NCBI GenBank assembly: GCA_905233845.1 | Contig: CAJOFH010000008.1 | Location: 1-64,000, forward strand | Origin: an uncultured Muribaculaceae bacterium | GTDB taxonomy: Bacteria; Bacteroidota; Bacteroidia; Bacteroidales; Muribaculaceae | Reading direction: 5' to 3' | DNA length: 64,000 bases | In this document: positions 23,008 through 32,479 of the stretch, in pieces | Position numbering within the stretch: the stretch's first letter is position 1 | Layout of the letters: each line of letters begins with the position of its first letter | The notes under the pieces: generated by a model | What the model saw: the letters and a program-made list of their open reading frames with translations, nothing else | Databases searched by the model: none | Told to the model about the DNA's origin: nothing | Made by a program: the position numbers and the translations under genes

Positions 23008-24435
23008 ATGGATTTTACTACAATAACCCAGACCATTAGCGACTACGTGTGGGGTTGGCCCATGATAATTCTCTTGTTAGGGACACACATCTTCCTCACT
23101 TTCAGGCTGCGCGTTCCTCAACGCAAAATCTTCACCGCCATCAAACTATCGGTATCTAAAGACAAAGAGTCAACAGGCGACGTGAGCCAATTCGCAGCTC
23201 TCGCAACATCGCTGGCTGCGACCATTGGCACCGGTAACATCATCGGCGTGGCAACGGCCGTGTCGCTCGGAGGACCAGGCGCAGTGCTATGGTGCTGGTT
23301 AACAGGCATCTTTGGCATAGCCACTAAGTATAGCGAGGGCCTCCTCGCCATCAAATACCGCATCAAGACCAGCGATGGCAAGATGCTGGGTGGACCCATG
23401 TATGCCCTTGAGCGCGGCCTGGGACAGAAATGGCTCGCAGTGCTCTTCTGCATCTTCACCGCCATCGCTGCCTTTGGCATTGGCAATGGCGTTCAAGCCA
23501 ACGCTATCAGCGAGAACTTCATCATGCTGCTCAATGATAACGGCACCGTGGCAAGTGCCACTTCGTGGCTTAACAATGCCATGGGCCAAAGCTTCGAGCC
23601 ACGTTTCTACCTGAGCATCATCATGGGAATCCTCGTTATGACACTTGTAGGAGTGGTAATAATCGGAGGCGTGAAGAGTATAGGAAGAATCTGCTCAGCA
23701 CTTGTGCCTTTCATGGCAATTCTTTATGTGCTTGGATGTCTCTACATCCTGTGCGTTAATCACCAGTATGTATGGCAAGCTGTATGCATGATTTGCAGCG
23801 AGGCATTCTCGATGAAAGCGGGAATTGGCGGGGCTGCAGGCACAGCCATAATGATGGGAGCACGCTATGGTATCGCACGAGGATTGTTCAGTAACGAGTC
23901 GGGTATGGGTTCGGCACCCATCGTAGCTGCGGCAGCACGCACCAAGAATCCTGTGCGCCAAGCACTTGTGAGCTCTACAGGCACATTCTGGGACACCGTG
24001 GTAGTTTGCGCAATGACAGGATTGGTGCTCACCACCAGCATTATCGCCTATCCAGAGATTAACTTCCACGACGGAGGTCTGCTAACAAAGAAAGCTTTCG
24101 GTATGATACCCTACATTGGCACGCCAATACTCACCTTCGGAATCCTTACCTTCGCATTCTCGACCATCTTGGGATGGAGCTACTATGGTGAACGAGCAAT
24201 GGAGTATCTGGCAGGCAAACAAAGCATACGTTACTACCGCATCGCATGGCTTATCGTATGTTTCATCGGCTGCGTAATGAGCCTTGGAGTAGTATGGAAC
24301 ATCGCCGACATCATGAACGCCATGATGGCACTACCAAACCTCGTGGCACTACTACTCCTCTCGGGAGTAATAGCCCGCGAGACAAAACACTACCTCTGGG
24401 ACGGCAACCTCGACCAAGAGGCACCTGACGACTAA
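23008..24435 (+). CDS. Sodium:alanine/glycine symporter (AGCS family)
   Basis: A 475-residue inner-membrane transporter with about 10-11 hydrophobic segments. The family signature region LAATIGTGNIIGVATAVSLG and GGPGAVLWCWLTGIFGIATK matches AGCS (AlsT/DagA) proteins. The segment RGLFSNESGMGSAPIVAAA is also highly characteristic. It imports alanine or glycine with sodium. The glycine cleavage operon lies 9 kb away in this window, so glycine uptake feeding one-carbon metabolism is possible (inference). It has its own promoter and no operon partners. Confidence 0.92.
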   Translation: MDFTTITQTISDYVWGWPMIILLLGTHIFLTFRLRVPQRKIFTAIKLSVSKDKESTGDVSQFAALATSLAATIGTGNIIGVATAVSLGGPGAVLWCWLTGIFGIATKYSEGLLAIKYRIKTSDGKMLGGPMYALERGLGQKWLAVLFCIFTAIAAFGIGNGVQANAISENFIMLLNDNGTVASATSWLNNAMGQSFEPRFYLSIIMGILVMTLVGVVIIGGVKSIGRICSALVPFMAILYVLGCLYILCVNHQYVWQAVCMICSEAFSMKAGIGGAAGTAIMMGARYGIARGLFSNESGMGSAPIVAAAARTKNPVRQALVSSTGTFWDTVVVCAMTGLVLTTSIIAYPEINFHDGGLLTKKAFGMIPYIGTPILTFGILTFAFSTILGWSYYGERAMEYLAGKQSIRYYRIAWLIVCFIGCVMSLGVVWNIADIMNAMMALPNLVALLLLSGVIARETKHYLWDGNLDQEAPDD

Positions 24436-24530
24436 AACTCATTCTATAGCGTCTACCCTTAACACTTTGCCCCACTTTATACTCAAAGTTGTTAAAAAAG
24501 ATTTTTCGGGCTTTTTTATTTGATATTTCC

Positions 24531-24562
24531 TTGTATTAGTTGGGTAATTTTGACTAATTTTG
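24531..24562 (+). promoter_or_regulatory. Promoter of the mre/rod operon
   Basis: TTG (24531-24533) and TAATTTTG (24555-24562) are 21 bases apart. The leader of about 105 nt contains a near-palindrome, ACTGTAATTTACAGT (24616-24630). Confidence 0.6.
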
Positions 24563-24674
24563 CACTCTGAATATAGTGTAGTGTAACCAACAAGATGGTT
24601 GTGCTGCCCTTAAAACTGTAATTTACAGTCAAGTAAGTGTAGCGCTCCATCCTAAATAAAGAAAGATATAAGAT

Positions 24675-25694
24675 ATGGGATTATTCTCATTTACTCAAGA
24701 AATCGCTGTTGACTTAGGAACAGCCAACACTATCATTATCCACAACGATAAGATAGTTATCGACGAGCCATCGGTTGTGGCTCTCGACACCAAGACCCAA
24801 AAGCTCATGGCTGTGGGTGAGACCGCACGCGAGATGCGCGGTAAGGTGCACGAGGGCATCAAGACCGTGCGCCCCTTGCGCGACGGTGTGATTGCTGACT
24901 TCAACGCTGCCGAGCTTATGATTCGCGGTATGATTAAGAAGGTGAGCCAAAAGAATCACTGGTTCTCGCCCTCACTCCGCATGGTGGTCTGCATCCCCTC
25001 TGGCTCTACCGAGGTGGAGATTCGTGCCGTGCGTGACTCCAGCGAGCATGCCGGTGGACGCGACGTTTACATGATTTACGAGCCTATGGCAGCTGCCCTG
25101 GGTATTGGTATCGACGTTCTCGCCCCCGAGGGCAACATGATTGTCGACATAGGTGGTGGTACCACCGAGATTGCCGTTATCTCGTTAGGTGGTATCGTGA
25201 GCAACAAGAGCATCCGCATCGCTGGCGACGACCTCACCGAGGACATACGCGAGCACATGCGCCGCGCCCATAACGTTAAGGTGGGTGAACGCACTGCCGA
25301 GCGCATCAAGATCAATGTGGGCTCAGCACTCACCGAGCTTGACAATCCTCCCGAGGACTACATCGTGCGTGGACCTAACCAGATGACCGCTCTCCCCATG
25401 GAGGTACCTGTGTCCTATCAAGAGATTAGCCACTGCATAGAGAAATCTATCTCGAAGATTGAGGCCGCCGTGCTCAGCGCATTAGAGCAGACTCCTCCCG
25501 AGCTTTATAGTGACATCGTCAAGAACGGTGTATATCTTGCTGGTGGTGGTGCGCTGCTTCGTGGATTGGACCGCCGCTTGACCGACAAGATTGGTATTCC
25601 TTTCCAAGTGCCCGACGATCCCTTGCACGCTGTGGCAAAGGGCACTGGCGTAGCTCTTAAGAACATCAAGCGCTTCAAGTTCTTGAAACGCTAA
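24675..25694 (+). CDS. mreB: Rod shape-determining protein MreB
   Basis: A 339-residue bacterial actin that assembles membrane-associated filaments and directs the elongation machinery. The actin-like phosphate-binding segments are visible: AVDLGTANTII at residues 9-19, VDIGGGTTEIAVISLGG in the middle and LAGGGALLRGLDRRL near the C terminus. The length is typical. It heads the operon mreB-mreC-mreD-mrdA-rodA, with its own promoter and leader. The following mreC start is 96 bases away, and the remaining genes overlap. Confidence 0.97.
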   Translation: MGLFSFTQEIAVDLGTANTIIIHNDKIVIDEPSVVALDTKTQKLMAVGETAREMRGKVHEGIKTVRPLRDGVIADFNAAELMIRGMIKKVSQKNHWFSPSLRMVVCIPSGSTEVEIRAVRDSSEHAGGRDVYMIYEPMAAALGIGIDVLAPEGNMIVDIGGGTTEIAVISLGGIVSNKSIRIAGDDLTEDIREHMRRAHNVKVGERTAERIKINVGSALTELDNPPEDYIVRGPNQMTALPMEVPVSYQEISHCIEKSISKIEAAVLSALEQTPPELYSDIVKNGVYLAGGGALLRGLDRRLTDKIGIPFQVPDDPLHAVAKGTGVALKNIKRFKFLKR

Positions 25695-25790
25695 ACCCAC
25701 TGGTTGCTAACCCAAGCGACACAGCAAGGTGGGGTCTATGTGACACAACCCACCTTTTTGTGTTGTATAGCCACACGAAGGCTTGACGAG

Positions 25791-26666
25791 ATGAACAATT
25801 TAATTAACTTCTTCATAAAGAACAGTTCGTGGTTCATTTTCGCGTTCTACGTGATTTTGAGCCTCGGCTTGCTGTTCCAGTCCAACCCCTACCAGCAGAG
25901 CGTGTATCTCACCTCGGCCAACGGCACCGTCGCCACCATCTCAAAGGGTGTGAACGGGGCCTCCAACTATTTCCACCTTAAGGAGATAAATGAGGACCTG
26001 CACCGTGAGAACGCCAATCAAAAGCAGGAGATTCTTAATCTCAAGCAACAGCTCAATGACCTTGAGCTTAAATATGGTGAAAAACCAGGCAAGGAGGTCA
26101 GCGGTAAAGGCAATTACTCTTTCATCTCGGCTCATGTAATAAGCAATAGCGTGGTCAACCCCAGCAACTACATCACAATTGACAAAGGAAGCGCCGATGG
26201 CATAGAACCCTACATGGGCGTTATGGACATGAATGGAGTGGTGGGCATCGTTGACGCCGTCAACACCCACTCAGCACGCGTCATGTCGATGCTGCATCCC
26301 GACGCCAAAATCACTTGCACATTGAAGGGCAACGGAAACTTTGGACTATTAGTATGGGACAAAAAGAGCACCGACCACGCCATTCTTCAAGACCTACCAA
26401 AGGTTGGCGAGTACCATGTAGGCGACACCGTCGTGACCAGCAGCAGTTCGCTGAGCTTCCCCGAGGGATTCATGGTGGGAGTGGTGGAACGCATTTCACC
26501 AACAGCCAAGGAAGACAGCTTCATGACACTCATTGTGAAACTCTCATGCAAAATTACCAAGCTCAGTAATGTGCATGTCATCAAGAACAATATGAGGACT
26601 GAACTCAAAGAATTGGAGAGCGAAGATGCCACATCACTTAAAGAGGAAGGAGGGGGGAAAAAATGA
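25791..26666 (+). CDS. mreC: Rod shape-determining protein MreC
   Basis: A 291-residue bitopic membrane protein of the elongasome. I chose the ATG at 25791 (MNNLINFFIKNSSWFIF) because it places the transmembrane helix at residues about 9-28, as in MreC proteins; an upstream in-frame start would add a run without family likeness. A coiled coil follows (residues about 65-95, ENANQKQEILNLKQQL), then the beta-rich periplasmic domain with GSADGIEPYMGVMDMNGVVG. The C terminus is lysine- and glutamate-rich. It overlaps mreD by four bases (ATGA). Confidence 0.93.
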   Translation: MNNLINFFIKNSSWFIFAFYVILSLGLLFQSNPYQQSVYLTSANGTVATISKGVNGASNYFHLKEINEDLHRENANQKQEILNLKQQLNDLELKYGEKPGKEVSGKGNYSFISAHVISNSVVNPSNYITIDKGSADGIEPYMGVMDMNGVVGIVDAVNTHSARVMSMLHPDAKITCTLKGNGNFGLLVWDKKSTDHAILQDLPKVGEYHVGDTVVTSSSSLSFPEGFMVGVVERISPTAKEDSFMTLIVKLSCKITKLSNVHVIKNNMRTELKELESEDATSLKEEGGGKK

Positions 26667-27181
26667 AAAATACACTAGTTCATTTTCTCATTCTCTTTGT
26701 GGCGCTACTTGTGGCACAAGTGATTTGCAGCAAGATTATCCTTTTTGGCGTAGCAATGCCAGTTATCTATATCTACCTAATACTGCGACTGCCAGTGAAC
26801 TACTCCCTTAACTGGACACTGACTATCGCATTCCTGTTTGGACTCTTTGTCGACATGTTCAACAACACTCAGGGCATGAACGCCTTGGCATGCACAGTGA
26901 TGACCATGCTGCGTCGACCTGTCTACAACATGTTTATGCTCAAGGACGATGAGGACAATGACCCCATCCCTTCGATGGACTCATTGGGAATCACCAACTA
27001 CCTCAAATACATGGCGACGCTAGTATCGGTTTACTGTCTGGTCCTGTTTTTAACACAAGCTTTCACACTACACAATTTTCCTTTAACACTGTTGCGCATC
27101 GTGGCCAGCAGCGCACTATCTATTTTATTGATTTTTGGTATCGACAGTTTAGTGAGCACCGAAAGTGAGAAAAGATTATAA
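26663..27181 (+). CDS. mreD: Rod shape-determining protein MreD
   Basis: A 172-residue inner-membrane protein with about five hydrophobic helices. Sequence conservation in MreD is low, and the assignment rests on size, topology and position between mreC and mrdA. The segment LFGLFVDMFNNTQGMNALAC resembles the conserved (G/L)xxxDxxxxxxxGxxA region of the family. It overlaps mreC at its start and the PBP2 gene at its end (17 bases), suggesting translational coupling. Confidence 0.9.
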   Translation: MKNTLVHFLILFVALLVAQVICSKIILFGVAMPVIYIYLILRLPVNYSLNWTLTIAFLFGLFVDMFNNTQGMNALACTVMTMLRRPVYNMFMLKDDEDNDPIPSMDSLGITNYLKYMATLVSVYCLVLFLTQAFTLHNFPLTLLRIVASSALSILLIFGIDSLVSTESEKRL

Positions 27182-29267
27182 TTTAGAGAAACGCAAATAT
27201 GTGATTGGCGGCTTTATTGTCGTCATTGTCGCTATATACCTGTGTAAACTCTTTGACTTGCAGATTCTCGATGACAAGTACAGCGAGATTGCAGTAAATA
27301 ATGTCCGTTCTACAATAATAACACACCCTTCTCGAGGTCAAATCTATGACCGTAATGGCAAGCCTATCGTCTATAACGAACCTGCCTATGACCTAATGGT
27401 GGTGCCCAGAGATGTGCAGGAATTTGACACTACTCTCATGTGCGAGATTCTTCATTGCACGACTGATTCACTCGATTCTCTGTGGAATAATATGAGTAAC
27501 CCTAAGAAGAACAAGAACTATAGTGCCACTACACCTCAACCACTGGTTCAAAATCTTGATGATAAAACCCGCGGCAACTTTGAGGAAACTCTTTCCCATT
27601 TTCCTGGATTTAGCATTTCACGTCGCAGCATCAGGCGATACTACTATAAGTCAGCCGCCAATATCTTGGGTAACATTCGTGAAGTAAATGCCGAAGACAT
27701 TGAGCGCGACTCCGACAACTATTACATGCCTGGTGATTACACTGGTGATATGGGTGTTGAGAAAAGCTATGAGAAGTACCTGCGTGGAGAGAAAGGCAAG
27801 AAAATTTTCGTCAGGGACGCTCGTGGTGAAACCAGCAAGGACAAACAAGGTAACCCCATATACTATAACGACGGCAAGGACAATGTGAAAGAAATAGCGG
27901 GTAAAGACATTCAGTTAAGTATTGACATCGACTTGCAGCAGAAATGCGAGAAAATCCTGAGAGAGCGAGGCGAGAAAGGTGCCATCGTTGCCATTGAACC
28001 TGAGACAGGTGAGGTGCTTGCTCTTGCCACTAATCCAAGCTACGAACCAGCACTTCTAGTGGGAAAAGACCGCGGCAAGAACTACTCTAAACTGATGAGC
28101 GACGGCAACAAACCTCTCTTTGACCGTTCGATCATGGCAGCCTATCCTCCCGGCTCCACCTTTAAGCCATCCCAAGGTCTAATATTCCTGCAAGAGGGCA
28201 TCACCAACGTCAACACCTCTTACCCATGTTCAAGAGGCTACATAAACAAAGGTCTAAAGGTTGGCTGTCACGGTCATGGCTCGCCCATTGCTATTGAGTC
28301 GGCACTTGCCACATCGTGCAACTCTTACTTCTGTTGGGGGCTCTATCACATGCTCCACAATCAAAAGTATGAGAACCTTGACTCGGCATTCACCGTGTGG
28401 AAGAACTATATGGTCTCTTTTGGCTATGGCTACAAACTGAACATCGACCTACCGGGTGAGAGCCGAGGCTTCATCCCTAACGCCAAATTCTACAACGAGG
28501 TGATTGGTGAAGGCAAATGGGGTCCAAACACCATCATATCCATCTCCATCGGACAGGGAGAAATCATGGCGACACCATTGCAAATCGCCAACCTGTGCAC
28601 CACTATTGCCAACCGTGGTTACTACATCACACCTCACGTGGTAAAGCATATTCGCGATGTGGGCATTATGAAGAAATATACCGAGAAGCATGTGCCACCC
28701 ATAAACAGAGCTTACTACGACCACGTAGTTAATGGCATGCGCATGGCCGTGACCAGCGGAATAGGTACCTGTAAGCGCGCCAACCTGCCAGGTCTTGATG
28801 TTTGTGGCAAAACTGGCACCGTGCAGAACCCGAGTGGTCGCGACCACTCAGTATTTATGGGATTTGCCCCTAAGGATAATCCAAAGATTGCGATTTGCGT
28901 CTATGTAGAACATGGTGGATTTGGAGCACAAACGGCGGTGCCTTATGGTTCCAGAGTCCTTGAGTACTACCTCACGAAGAAAAATGGTGAAAATGTTGAG
29001 AGTGACGATAGCCTAAAGATCGACGAAAGCTCCAAGAATGTTGACACACAGTATCATGACACCAAATGGATGCAAGAAACTCCCCAGGTGTTTGATGAGG
29101 CACAACAGCAAATCAAGGCTAAGTCTAAATCTGCCGAGTCTACAGCCCATAACCAACCACCGAGCACACCCGAAAGCGGTTTGCCACAAAATAGAGAGCA
29201 AGAAAAAGCGATATTAACCCGTCCTACTGGCTATTACCCATCACGCAATGGCATCTATAAGGGATAA
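27165..29267 (+). CDS. mrdA: Penicillin-binding protein 2 (elongasome transpeptidase)
   Basis: A 700-residue class B penicillin-binding protein that cross-links peptidoglycan during rod elongation. It starts with GTG inside the end of mreD. A transmembrane helix lies at about residues 12-32, then the dimerisation domain. The transpeptidase domain carries the SxxK motif with catalytic Ser331 (PPGSTFKPS), the SxN motif in ATSCNSYF, and the KTG motif in CGKTGTVQNPSG. After the catalytic domain there is a low-complexity hydrophilic tail of about 90 residues rich in Ser, Gln and Pro. Its last codons overlap rodA by 20 bases, linking the transpeptidase to its partner glycosyltransferase. Confidence 0.95.
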   Translation: MRKDYNLEKRKYVIGGFIVVIVAIYLCKLFDLQILDDKYSEIAVNNVRSTIITHPSRGQIYDRNGKPIVYNEPAYDLMVVPRDVQEFDTTLMCEILHCTTDSLDSLWNNMSNPKKNKNYSATTPQPLVQNLDDKTRGNFEETLSHFPGFSISRRSIRRYYYKSAANILGNIREVNAEDIERDSDNYYMPGDYTGDMGVEKSYEKYLRGEKGKKIFVRDARGETSKDKQGNPIYYNDGKDNVKEIAGKDIQLSIDIDLQQKCEKILRERGEKGAIVAIEPETGEVLALATNPSYEPALLVGKDRGKNYSKLMSDGNKPLFDRSIMAAYPPGSTFKPSQGLIFLQEGITNVNTSYPCSRGYINKGLKVGCHGHGSPIAIESALATSCNSYFCWGLYHMLHNQKYENLDSAFTVWKNYMVSFGYGYKLNIDLPGESRGFIPNAKFYNEVIGEGKWGPNTIISISIGQGEIMATPLQIANLCTTIANRGYYITPHVVKHIRDVGIMKKYTEKHVPPINRAYYDHVVNGMRMAVTSGIGTCKRANLPGLDVCGKTGTVQNPSGRDHSVFMGFAPKDNPKIAICVYVEHGGFGAQTAVPYGSRVLEYYLTKKNGENVESDDSLKIDESSKNVDTQYHDTKWMQETPQVFDEAQQQIKAKSKSAESTAHNQPPSTPESGLPQNREQEKAILTRPTGYYPSRNGIYKG

Positions 29268-30729
29268 TAACAAAGACGAGAGCAACCGTCTACTTGCCTC
29301 GGTCGATTGGTTCACTGTCTTGCTCTATGTAGTGCTTGTGGTTTATGGTGCTGTGAGCATATACGCTGCCTCTCCGATCAGCAATAGTGAGGTGAGCATG
29401 TTTGACTTTAGTACCAATTCGGGCAAGCAGTTTGTGTGGATAGGATGCTCCTTTATCATCGGCTTCTCATTGTTGCTCATTGATAGGCGTCTTTACGAAG
29501 CATACGCTTACCCTATCTATGCTATCATGATTATCATCCTGATAGCCACTGCTTTCTTGTCGCCAAACATTAAGGGTTCCCACTCGTGGCTAAAGTTTGG
29601 CGTTGTGAGTCTGCAGCCGGCGGAATTTGCCAAGACAGCGACCGCATTAGCACTTGCCAAGCTGTTCAGCACCTATGGTTTCCAACTGCGTGGCTGGCGC
29701 ACCTATATTGTACCTGTGGGTATCATTTTGCTTCCTGTGTTGTGTATCATTCTTGAGAGTGAGACAGGCTCAGCGCTGGTCTATTTCTCGCTTATCTTTG
29801 TGCTCTATCGCGAGGGCATGAATGGATTTGTGCTTTTTGCTCTTCTATGTGCCATAAGCTACTTTGTTCTGGTACTCAAGTTTGCTGGAAGCCTTATTAT
29901 GGGCATACCGCTTGGCACCTTCATTGTGCTCACTTGCGTGATGGTAGTGATTGTGCTAATGCTACTAATCTACTGCCGCTCGCTAATTTTGGGACGTAAC
30001 GTGGCGCTGGGCTATATCGCGTGTGCCCTCATAGCGTGGGGACTGAGCTACCTGGGTGTCAACATCAACGGATATGTGTTCTTTTTCACCGTTATCCCAT
30101 TGTCGCTCATCTACTTGCTCATTGGAATGTTTCGCGACGACCTTAACAAGGTGCTTATGACGGTGATATTTGCCACAGTGTCGATTATCTACATGTTCTC
30201 GGTGACACTCGCATTCAACCATATGCTGAAACCCTACCAGCAGAACCGTATCAATATAGCATTAGGTATCGAAGAAGACATTAAGGGCAAAGGTTACAAC
30301 GTTAACCAGTCGAAGATTGCCATCGGTTCGGGTGGGCTCACTGGCAAGGGGTTCCTTGAGGGAACACAAACCAAACTCAACTATGTGCCCGAGCAACACA
30401 CCGACTTCATTTTCTGCACCATTGGCGAAGAGCAAGGATTTATGGGCACCTCGGCAGTCCTGCTTCTGTTCCTGACATTGATACTGCGAGTCATCGCTAT
30501 TGGCGAGCGACAGCACACCACCTTCGGGCGAGTCTACGCCTACTGCGTCGCGTCTATTCTCATCTTCCACCTGACTATCAACATAGGCATGGTGATTGGT
30601 GTCGTGCCTGTGATAGGTATACCCCTACCCTTCTTCAGTTACGGAGGCTCCTCGCTCTGGGGATTTACCATTCTCCTCTTCATTCTCCTACGCATCGATG
30701 CCGTCCGCACCGAATACGGCACCTGGTAG
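29248..30729 (+). CDS. rodA: Peptidoglycan glycosyltransferase RodA
   Basis: A 493-residue SEDS-family polymerase with about ten membrane segments, partner of PBP2 in lateral wall synthesis. Family segments include GSHSWLKFGVVSLQPAEFAK, with the essential acidic and glutamine surroundings, QSKIAIGSGGLTGKGFLEGTQ (two parts) followed by YVPEQHTDFIFCTIGEEQGF, and PVIGIPLPFFSYGGSSLW. A somewhat long central loop region accounts for the size above 400 residues, common in Bacteroidetes. It is the last gene of the operon; no clear terminator is seen in the 127 bases before the convergent LRR gene. Confidence 0.95.
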   Translation: MASIRDNNKDESNRLLASVDWFTVLLYVVLVVYGAVSIYAASPISNSEVSMFDFSTNSGKQFVWIGCSFIIGFSLLLIDRRLYEAYAYPIYAIMIIILIATAFLSPNIKGSHSWLKFGVVSLQPAEFAKTATALALAKLFSTYGFQLRGWRTYIVPVGIILLPVLCIILESETGSALVYFSLIFVLYREGMNGFVLFALLCAISYFVLVLKFAGSLIMGIPLGTFIVLTCVMVVIVLMLLIYCRSLILGRNVALGYIACALIAWGLSYLGVNINGYVFFFTVIPLSLIYLLIGMFRDDLNKVLMTVIFATVSIIYMFSVTLAFNHMLKPYQQNRINIALGIEEDIKGKGYNVNQSKIAIGSGGLTGKGFLEGTQTKLNYVPEQHTDFIFCTIGEEQGFMGTSAVLLLFLTLILRVIAIGERQHTTFGRVYAYCVASILIFHLTINIGMVIGVVPVIGIPLPFFSYGGSSLWGFTILLFILLRIDAVRTEYGTW

Positions 30730-30856
30730 TTTTTTCATTGTATAATACCTCATCATTGGGTTGTGCCATTTGGCTACACTTGATTAATGACTACTGACAC
30801 GACTGCAATCATCAAGAAATATAGCACAACTATGCCGATGACCCACTTAATGAGGG

Positions 30857-32320
30857 TTATCTTTCAACAATATTCTTGAAATCCATCCATTGTGGGGCGG
30901 CTTTATAGCTGGCTGCGGTGCCTTTGGGGACATAGAGTGTGCAAGCGTCCTTGTTAATCTCGTCAAAGACTTTTTCTCCCATAGTCACGCTACCCACATC
31001 TTGAATATTGCAGGTGATGGACCTTATACTCACTAAACCCTTAAAAGCCCAATCCTCAATCGTTGTCACTCCGCTTCCTATTGTGAGCGACTTGATACAC
31101 TTGTCATGCAGGAATGCACGTTCGCCAATGGTCTTTACACTATTAGGAATCACCACTGATTCCAAGCTGTGGCACCCCACAAAAGCATAATTTCCAATTT
31201 CGATAACCGAGTTAGGCAGATTAATCTCTTTGAGTTTACTGCAGTTGTAGAAAACTCTGTCGCCAATCTTTGTCACCGACGTGGGTATGTCTATTGACTC
31301 CATGACGGTGCATGCACCGAACGCGCCATCGCCTATCTTTGTCACCGATGTGGGGATGTCAATTGACTCCATGGCGCTACATCCGGCAAAAGCTCCGTCG
31401 CCAATCGATTTCACTGTAGTAGGGATTTTGGTGACATTGGTTCCCACCACAAGCTTATTGGTTGCGGTCTCGATGATAGCGTTGCAGTCATTGCGAGAGT
31501 CATATTTCTTATTTTTCTTCTCGACCTTAAGAGAAGTTAAGCTTTTGCAATGGGCGAAAAGCCCATCTCCAATGCTGGTCACCGATGCAGGAATCACCAT
31601 CTCTTTTAATTCTACGCACCCACTGAACGCATCTACGCCAATTTCTTTGAGCGAAGCAGGAAGATTGACGGTGGTCAGTTTGGGACATTCTTTGAAAGCT
31701 TTCTCTCCTATAAACGCCACATTGTTGCCCAACTTCACCACCTCGAGCCTACGGCAATAACTGACAGCCTCATTACTTATTCTATTAACCGAGTTAGGGA
31801 TGCTTATAGATTTTAAGTAGCTGTCACTAAATGCATAGTAGCCTATTCTTTTCACCTTTCCAGGAATAACAATGGAATCAATTTTACACTTGGCAAACAC
31901 ATAGTCTTCTATCTCAGTGAGATTTGGTGGAAGATTTATCGATTTAAGATTATAGCAGTTATAAAAAGCATATTCGCCTATCTTGGTCACCGAGTTTGGT
32001 ATTTCCACCGATGTCACCTGATAATTCTCAGAAAAAGCATTACGGTCAACAGCAGTCACAGTATAGGACTTGCCTTCATGCTTGACTACTTGAGGAATGA
32101 CAATATCACCAATATATACTGGGTTTCCATCTCGTCCTTTCTTTATGGACCCTCCATGCTCTAAATAACGTACCTTTAATACATCATAGGTCAGAGTGAC
32201 GGTTTTTCCGTCTATATTCACATTGTAGCACAAGCCTCCTTCCTCGAAATCATAGGCATAGTTCACAATTGGCATAATCGCTGCAATAATCAACAGTAAT
32301 GTACTTCTCAAACAACTCAT
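30857..32320 (-). CDS. Secreted BspA-type leucine-rich repeat protein
   Basis: A 487-residue exported protein. A signal peptide spans about residues 1-22. From about residue 80 to 450 it is built of LRR_5/BspA-type repeats of about 23 residues with the pattern IPNSVTKIGDxAFxxCxxLxxI. Three almost identical repeats in the middle (SIDIPTSVTKIGD) suggest recent duplication. The C terminus ends with a capping segment typical of these proteins (TLYVPKGTAASYKAAPQW). BspA-like proteins are surface or secreted binding proteins, some binding fibronectin or fibrinogen; the ligand here is unknown. Its upstream region holds two inverted copies of the dispersed motif also found before the macroglobulin and DPP-IV genes. 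Confidence 0.88.
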   Translation of the reverse strand: MSCLRSTLLLIIAAIMPIVNYAYDFEEGGLCYNVNIDGKTVTLTYDVLKVRYLEHGGSIKKGRDGNPVYIGDIVIPQVVKHEGKSYTVTAVDRNAFSENYQVTSVEIPNSVTKIGEYAFYNCYNLKSINLPPNLTEIEDYVFAKCKIDSIVIPGKVKRIGYYAFSDSYLKSISIPNSVNRISNEAVSYCRRLEVVKLGNNVAFIGEKAFKECPKLTTVNLPASLKEIGVDAFSGCVELKEMVIPASVTSIGDGLFAHCKSLTSLKVEKKNKKYDSRNDCNAIIETATNKLVVGTNVTKIPTTVKSIGDGAFAGCSAMESIDIPTSVTKIGDGAFGACTVMESIDIPTSVTKIGDRVFYNCSKLKEINLPNSVIEIGNYAFVGCHSLESVVIPNSVKTIGERAFLHDKCIKSLTIGSGVTTIEDWAFKGLVSIRSITCNIQDVGSVTMGEKVFDEINKDACTLYVPKGTAASYKAAPQWMDFKNIVER

Positions 32321-32341
32321 AATAAACTAAGTAAATGATTT

Positions 32342-32412
32342 AACCAAAATCGGTCATTAGGCCGACGGCATATTGTTTTAAAATGTCTATTTATGACCGA
32401 TTCGGGTTGAAA
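32342..32412. repeat. Dispersed intergenic motif, inverted pair (copies A and B)
   Basis: On the minus strand copy A reads CCTAATGACCGATTTTGGTT (32342-32361). Copy B, TATGACCGATTCGGGTTGAA (32392-32411), faces the other way, so the pair forms an interrupted inverted repeat. The minus-strand run across both shares about 55 bases, with few mismatches, with 43964-44018 (CATAAATAGACATT ... CGTCG ... CTAATGACCGATTT). Confidence 0.65.
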
Positions 32413-32427
32413 ATATAATCTGAATAG

Positions 32428-32462
32428 TTGAAAAAGGAGCGTAAGATGCGCTCCTTTTTCAA
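32428..32462. terminator. Terminator downstream of the macroglobulin gene
   Basis: A 14-bp perfect stem pairs 32428-32441 with 32449-32462 (core AAAAAGGAGCG / CGCTCCTTTTT) around a 7-base loop. It stops minus-strand transcripts 18 bases after the macroglobulin stop. Confidence 0.85.
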
Positions 32463-32479
32463 TCTGCTCAAAACATTTT